Assembly: GCF_017315755.1 (NCBI RefSeq)
Contig: NZ_JAFLRJ010000074.1
Location: 1-34,289, forward strand
From: Streptomyces beijiangensis
Lineage (GTDB): Bacteria; Actinomycetota; Actinomycetes; Streptomycetales; Streptomycetaceae
Direction of reading: 5' to 3'
DNA length: 34,289 nt
Made by a program: the position numbers and the translations under genes. The first letter of the stretch is position 1, and each line of letters begins with the position of its first letter. This document shows, piece by piece, positions 31,518 to 34,289 of the stretch. The notes below the pieces were generated by a model. It worked only from the letters and a program-made list of their open reading frames with translations, was not told the origin of the DNA and did no database searches.

Positions 31518-32336
31518 TCAGCAGAGCCGGTCCAGGAAGAGCGCCGCGGCCAGCAGCGGCTCGCTGCCGCCCGGTCGCAGTCCCCTCTCGCACAGCCCCG
31601 CGCCGAGCGCCCCCAGCGCCTCACTTCCCGCACCGGTGGAGCTGCCGCCCGCTTCCAGCACGGCTCTCGCCCCGCCCTGCACGAACCGCAGCCCCGTCGG
31701 CCCCGCGTCGTACAGCGGTCCGGTGTCCTGCAGTGTGCTCATGACGGTGACGAGCGCGTCGACCCGCGCGTGCTCCTCCGTAACCCCGGCGTCGCGCGCA
31801 CCGCGCAGCGCCTCCAACGCCCTGCGCACATGCGGGAATCCGGCCCTGGCCTCGCCCCTGGCTCCCGCCGCGCCGTACCGCGCGGAGGCGGTCGAGCCGC
31901 GTGACGGCCTGCGCGGGGCCTGCCGGTCGCGCGCCGCGGCAAGGGATTTGGCGACCGCGGTGATCTCCGCCGCGGCCGCTCCCGGAGCAAGGGCGGCGGC
32001 CGCGGTCAGCAGCCCGAGCGCCCAGACCGACCCGCGGTGCACATCGGTGCCGCAGGCAGCACGCCGGGCGGTCCACTCCGTACAGCGCCCGATGGAACCG
32101 AGATCCTCCCGCAGCCGCGGACCCGCCCCTTCGCTGCGGCGGGCGGCCGCCGCCATGGCCGCCAGGCCGGGAAGCAGCGACTTGGCCGCCCATCGCGCGG
32201 TCGCCGGGTCCGTGGTCCCGCTTCCCGGGCCGGGGCCGCGCCGATCGGTCAGGCCCGGTTTCGGGGTCAGTCCCACCACGTCGACCAGGGCGCCGACCGC
32301 CGCGTCCGCGAGGTCGTCACTGTTGTGCGCTGCCAT
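31518..32336 (-). CDS. CitG-like triphosphoribosyl-dephospho-CoA synthase family protein
   Basis: A 272-residue protein of the CitG/MdcB family. Signature pieces are TPKPGLTDRRGPG near residues 24-36 (CitG has TPKPGLVDxxNxGAH), GTDVHRGSVWALGLL (CitG NTHKGAIFSLG) and TLQDTGPLYDAGPTGL. CitG makes the prosthetic-group precursor of citrate lyase and MdcB that of malonate decarboxylase, but neither enzyme is encoded here. The His-x-Asp-Met of the first motif is replaced by Gly/Pro, so the reaction may differ. The ATG at 32336 begins the conserved part. A terminator lies just upstream, and the gene ends about 180 bp before recA on the same strand. Confidence 0.8.
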   Translation of the reverse strand: MAAHNSDDLADAAVGALVDVVGLTPKPGLTDRRGPGPGSGTTDPATARWAAKSLLPGLAAMAAAARRSEGAGPRLREDLGSIGRCTEWTARRAACGTDVHRGSVWALGLLTAAAALAPGAAAAEITAVAKSLAAARDRQAPRRPSRGSTASARYGAAGARGEARAGFPHVRRALEALRGARDAGVTEEHARVDALVTVMSTLQDTGPLYDAGPTGLRFVQGGARAVLEAGGSSTGAGSEALGALGAGLCERGLRPGGSEPLLAAALFLDRLC

Positions 32337-32374
32337 GACGCGGCACGGTAGCGGGAACCGCTGTGCCCCCGCTG

Positions 32375-32398
32375 TGAGGCGCCGCCGGACGCGCCTCA
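32375..32398 (-). terminator. terminator at the end of the AI-2E family gene
   Basis: TGAGGCGC (32375-32382), an 8-nt loop and GCGCCTCA (32391-32398) form a perfect 8-bp stem that includes the TGA stop of the AI-2E gene. It separates that gene from the CitG-like gene 38 bp further on. Confidence 0.65.
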
Positions 32399-33652
32399 GT
32401 CCCTGCCCCTGGCCCTGCCACCGGCCCTGTCCCCGTCCCCGTCCTGGCGCAGCGCACGCCGTATCCGGGCGAGCACCGTGACCCCGCTGCGGGGCCGGCG
32501 CCTGCCGTGCACCCGCGGGTCGTCCGTCACGTCGTACCGCTTCACATACGCGCCGAGGAAGGCCTGCAGCGTCGCGATCGCCGGGATCGCGATCAGCGCG
32601 CCGACCGCCCCGAGCAGCGCGGTGCCCGCGATGACCGAGCCGAAGGCCACCGCGGGGTGGATGTCGACGGTCTTGGAGGTGAGCTTCGGCTGCAGGACGT
32701 AGTTCTCGAACTGCTGGTAGATCACGACGAACACGAGCACCCACACCGCGTACCAGGGATCGACGGTGAAGGCGATCAGCATCGGCAGGGCGCCCGCCAG
32801 ATAGGTGCCGATGGTGGGGATGAACTGGGAGACCAGGCCCACCCAGACCGCGAGCGCCGGAGCGTACGGAACGCCCAGCGCGGCCAGCAGGATGTAGTGC
32901 GCGACACCGGAGATGAGCGCCATCAGGCCGCGCGAGTAGAGATAACCGCCGGTCTTGTCGACCGCGATCTCCCAGGCGCGCAGCACCTCTGTCTGCTTCG
33001 CCGGCGGGAGCACGGAGCACAGGGCGCGCCGCAGCCGGGGACCGTCGGCCGCGAAGTAGAAGGCGAACAGAAAGATCGTCAGAAGCCTGAAGAGGCCGCC
33101 GAGGACGGTGGTCGAGACGTCCAGGACGCCGCTCGCGCTGTTCTGTACGTACTTCTGCAGCCAGTCGGAATGCAGCAGGCTGTCCTGGACCGCGACCCTG
33201 GAGAGGTCCGTGTGGAAGGTCTGGTTGATCCAATTGATCACCGAGTCCAGGTACTTGGGGAACTCCTCGACCATGTCCACGATCTGGCCCGCGAGCATCG
33301 CGCCGAGCAGGAAGACGAACCCCGCCGACGCGATCATCACTCCGAAGAAGACCAGGAAGGTGGCGAATCCGCGGCGCATTCCGCGGGCCGCCATCCGCCC
33401 CACGGCCGGCTCCACGGCCAGCGCCACGAAGAACGCGATCAGGACGTTGATCAGCAGCCCGATCAGCTGGTGGAAGGCCCAACTTCCCAGCTGAAAACAG
33501 GCGATGAGGGCGAGCGCGAGCACCATCGCCCGCGGCAGCCAGCCCGGCATGCGCGGGGGCCCGGCCGCACCGCGGTCGGCGACGGGCGGCGGGTCCGGCG
33601 GGTTCTGGTCCGCTGCGGTCGGGTCCTGGGCTCTTTCGTCTGTCGGTGCCAC
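32396..33652 (-). CDS. AI-2E family (PerM/TqsA-like) membrane protein
   Basis: A 418-residue membrane protein with the eight-helix layout of the AI-2E/PerM family: paired N-terminal helices, a long extracytoplasmic helical region (about 105-195), and the conserved block ALAVWVGLVSQFIPTIGTYLAGALP followed by YQQFENYVLQPKLTSKTVDIHP. The tail is Arg/Asp-rich and cytoplasmic. Members export signals or ions (autoinducer-2 in E. coli TqsA, Na+/H+ exchange in others); the substrate here is unknown. I chose the GTG at 33652; a GTG at 33691 is possible. It follows the DUF3046 gene by 68 bp. Confidence 0.9.
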   Translation of the reverse strand: MAPTDERAQDPTAADQNPPDPPPVADRGAAGPPRMPGWLPRAMVLALALIACFQLGSWAFHQLIGLLINVLIAFFVALAVEPAVGRMAARGMRRGFATFLVFFGVMIASAGFVFLLGAMLAGQIVDMVEEFPKYLDSVINWINQTFHTDLSRVAVQDSLLHSDWLQKYVQNSASGVLDVSTTVLGGLFRLLTIFLFAFYFAADGPRLRRALCSVLPPAKQTEVLRAWEIAVDKTGGYLYSRGLMALISGVAHYILLAALGVPYAPALAVWVGLVSQFIPTIGTYLAGALPMLIAFTVDPWYAVWVLVFVVIYQQFENYVLQPKLTSKTVDIHPAVAFGSVIAGTALLGAVGALIAIPAIATLQAFLGAYVKRYDVTDDPRVHGRRRPRSGVTVLARIRRALRQDGDGDRAGGRARGRD

Positions 33653-33720
33653 GCGTTCAGTCTCGCCTACGCCTAGGACAACTCGGTCCACACCCGCGTG
33701 TCCACGGCCACCGATGTCCG

Positions 33721-33915
33721 TCAGCGCTGCTCGGCCGGGATGCCGACCGCGGTGCAGACGCCCCGCCAGACGTCCTTGGTCTCCCAGCCGGCGGCGAGCG
33801 CCTCGTGCACCGTACGACCGCCGAGCTCGGCCATCACATGGTCGCGGGCGAAGGATTCGGTGTACCCCTCGCCGAAGTGCTCAGCCATCCGTTCCCAGAA
33901 AATCGTCAACCGCAT
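33721..33915 (-). CDS. DUF3046 family small protein
   Basis: A 64-residue protein (MRLTIFWERMAEHFGEGY at the start, then DHVMAELGGRTVHEALAAGW and VWRGVC) matching the actinobacterial DUF3046 family, usually found upstream of recA. No enzymatic motif; probably a small helical cytosolic protein. Its role is unknown. It is divergent from the partial gene at the right end. Confidence 0.88.
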   Translation of the reverse strand: MRLTIFWERMAEHFGEGYTESFARDHVMAELGGRTVHEALAAGWETKDVWRGVCTAVGIPAEQR

Positions 33916-33995
33916 GACTTCATTATCCCGCCCTGAGAGTGCAGCCTGCTCCGTCCCCCCTTGCCGAGAGCGCTTTCCGCCCTACGGTCGGACAC

Positions 33996-34289
33996 ATGCG
34001 GAACATGGCTGGATCCGGAGCATCTCCTCTCGCACGCGCCGAGCACTTCATCTGGCTGACGGCCCGGGTGCTGGAGCAGCGGCGGTTCGCGTACCACTTC
34101 CTCGGCAACGGCAACAGCAACAGCAGCGACGACGCCGAGGAGGCGGTCGAGGCCGCCCTCACCGCGTACCGCAACACCGACGGCGGTTACGGTCATGCGC
34201 TCGAACCCGATCTGCGCGGCCCCGTGAGCCAGCCGCTGCACACCGCGCACGCGCTGCGCGTCCTGGACTCCGTGGGCCGCTGCAGCGGC
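33996..34289 (+). CDS. partial cyclase/prenyltransferase-like protein, runs off the window
   Basis: An open plus-strand frame from the ATG at 33996 (or 34005) to the last base, 98 codons with no stop. It begins MRNMAGSGASPLARAEHFIW and contains a run of Asn/Ser (GNGNSNSSDD) and then YRNTDGGYGHALEPDLRGP, which resembles the repeat of squalene-cyclase/prenyltransferase alpha-alpha barrels. Homologues in this position in Streptomyces are usually called hypothetical or prenyltransferase-like. The 80-bp gap to DUF3046 holds the divergent promoters; I could not define them. Confidence 0.7.
   Translation, partial: MRNMAGSGASPLARAEHFIWLTARVLEQRRFAYHFLGNGNSNSSDDAEEAVEAALTAYRNTDGGYGHALEPDLRGPVSQPLHTAHALRVLDSVGRCSG

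Overview
This 34.3 kb window is chromosomal DNA from a Streptomyces (or a very close relative). The DNA is very GC-rich, GTG starts are frequent, and the gene order closely matches what I recall of the S. coelicolor core stretch around recA (roughly SCO5764 to SCO5801, read in reverse here). I see no insertion sequence, phage, CRISPR array, rRNA or tRNA, and no protein gene that looks broken. One gene runs off the right end.

Layout. (1) 1-4142: four 16-bp tandem repeats, then a three-gene minus-strand siderophore operon of the NRPS-independent type (aminotransferase, IucA/IucC synthetase, GNAT acyltransferase). (2) 4397-5563: a plus-strand secreted or lipoprotein serine protease, ending in a strong terminator shared with convergent hflX. 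(3) 5643-11962, minus: hflX behind a textbook SigR-type promoter, a secreted M1 aminopeptidase, a RelA/SpoT-family protein (RshA type) with a weathered synthetase domain, and dapF. (4) 12015-16613: a small membrane protein, miaA, two small plus-strand proteins (one an orphan MT0933-like antitoxin), an extradiol-dioxygenase-like protein and miaB. (5) 16693-19816: an orphan TAXI-type solute-binding protein facing a histidine kinase/response regulator pair. (6) 20074-23407, plus: gluABCD, a glutamate ABC importer with a strong hairpin between gluB and gluC. (7) 23564-26321, plus: an FAD monooxygenase, then a Cys-rich 15-codon leader peptide, cysteine dioxygenase and a rhodanese-like protein. (8) 26362-29471, minus: a winged-helix regulator overlapping a large FtsX/MacB-type permease that has no ATPase partner. 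(9) 29568-31325, minus: recA-recX behind a LexA box, followed upstream by a CitG-like protein, an AI-2E family membrane protein and a DUF3046 protein; at the far right begins a plus-strand protein with a cyclase/prenyltransferase-like repeat.

Functionally the window mixes housekeeping (recombination, tRNA i6A/ms2i6A modification by MiaA and MiaB, diaminopimelate synthesis, ribosome rescue by HflX, ppGpp turnover) with nutrient handling (siderophore, glutamate uptake, cysteine catabolism) and sensing (two-component system plus TAXI protein). The observations most worth following are the Cys-codon leader peptide whose 3' end is complementary to the cysteine dioxygenase ribosome-binding site, the TAXI protein next to a two-component system with no permease, the siderophore operon without a decarboxylase or visible iron box, and the ATPase-less permease with its own overlapping regulator.
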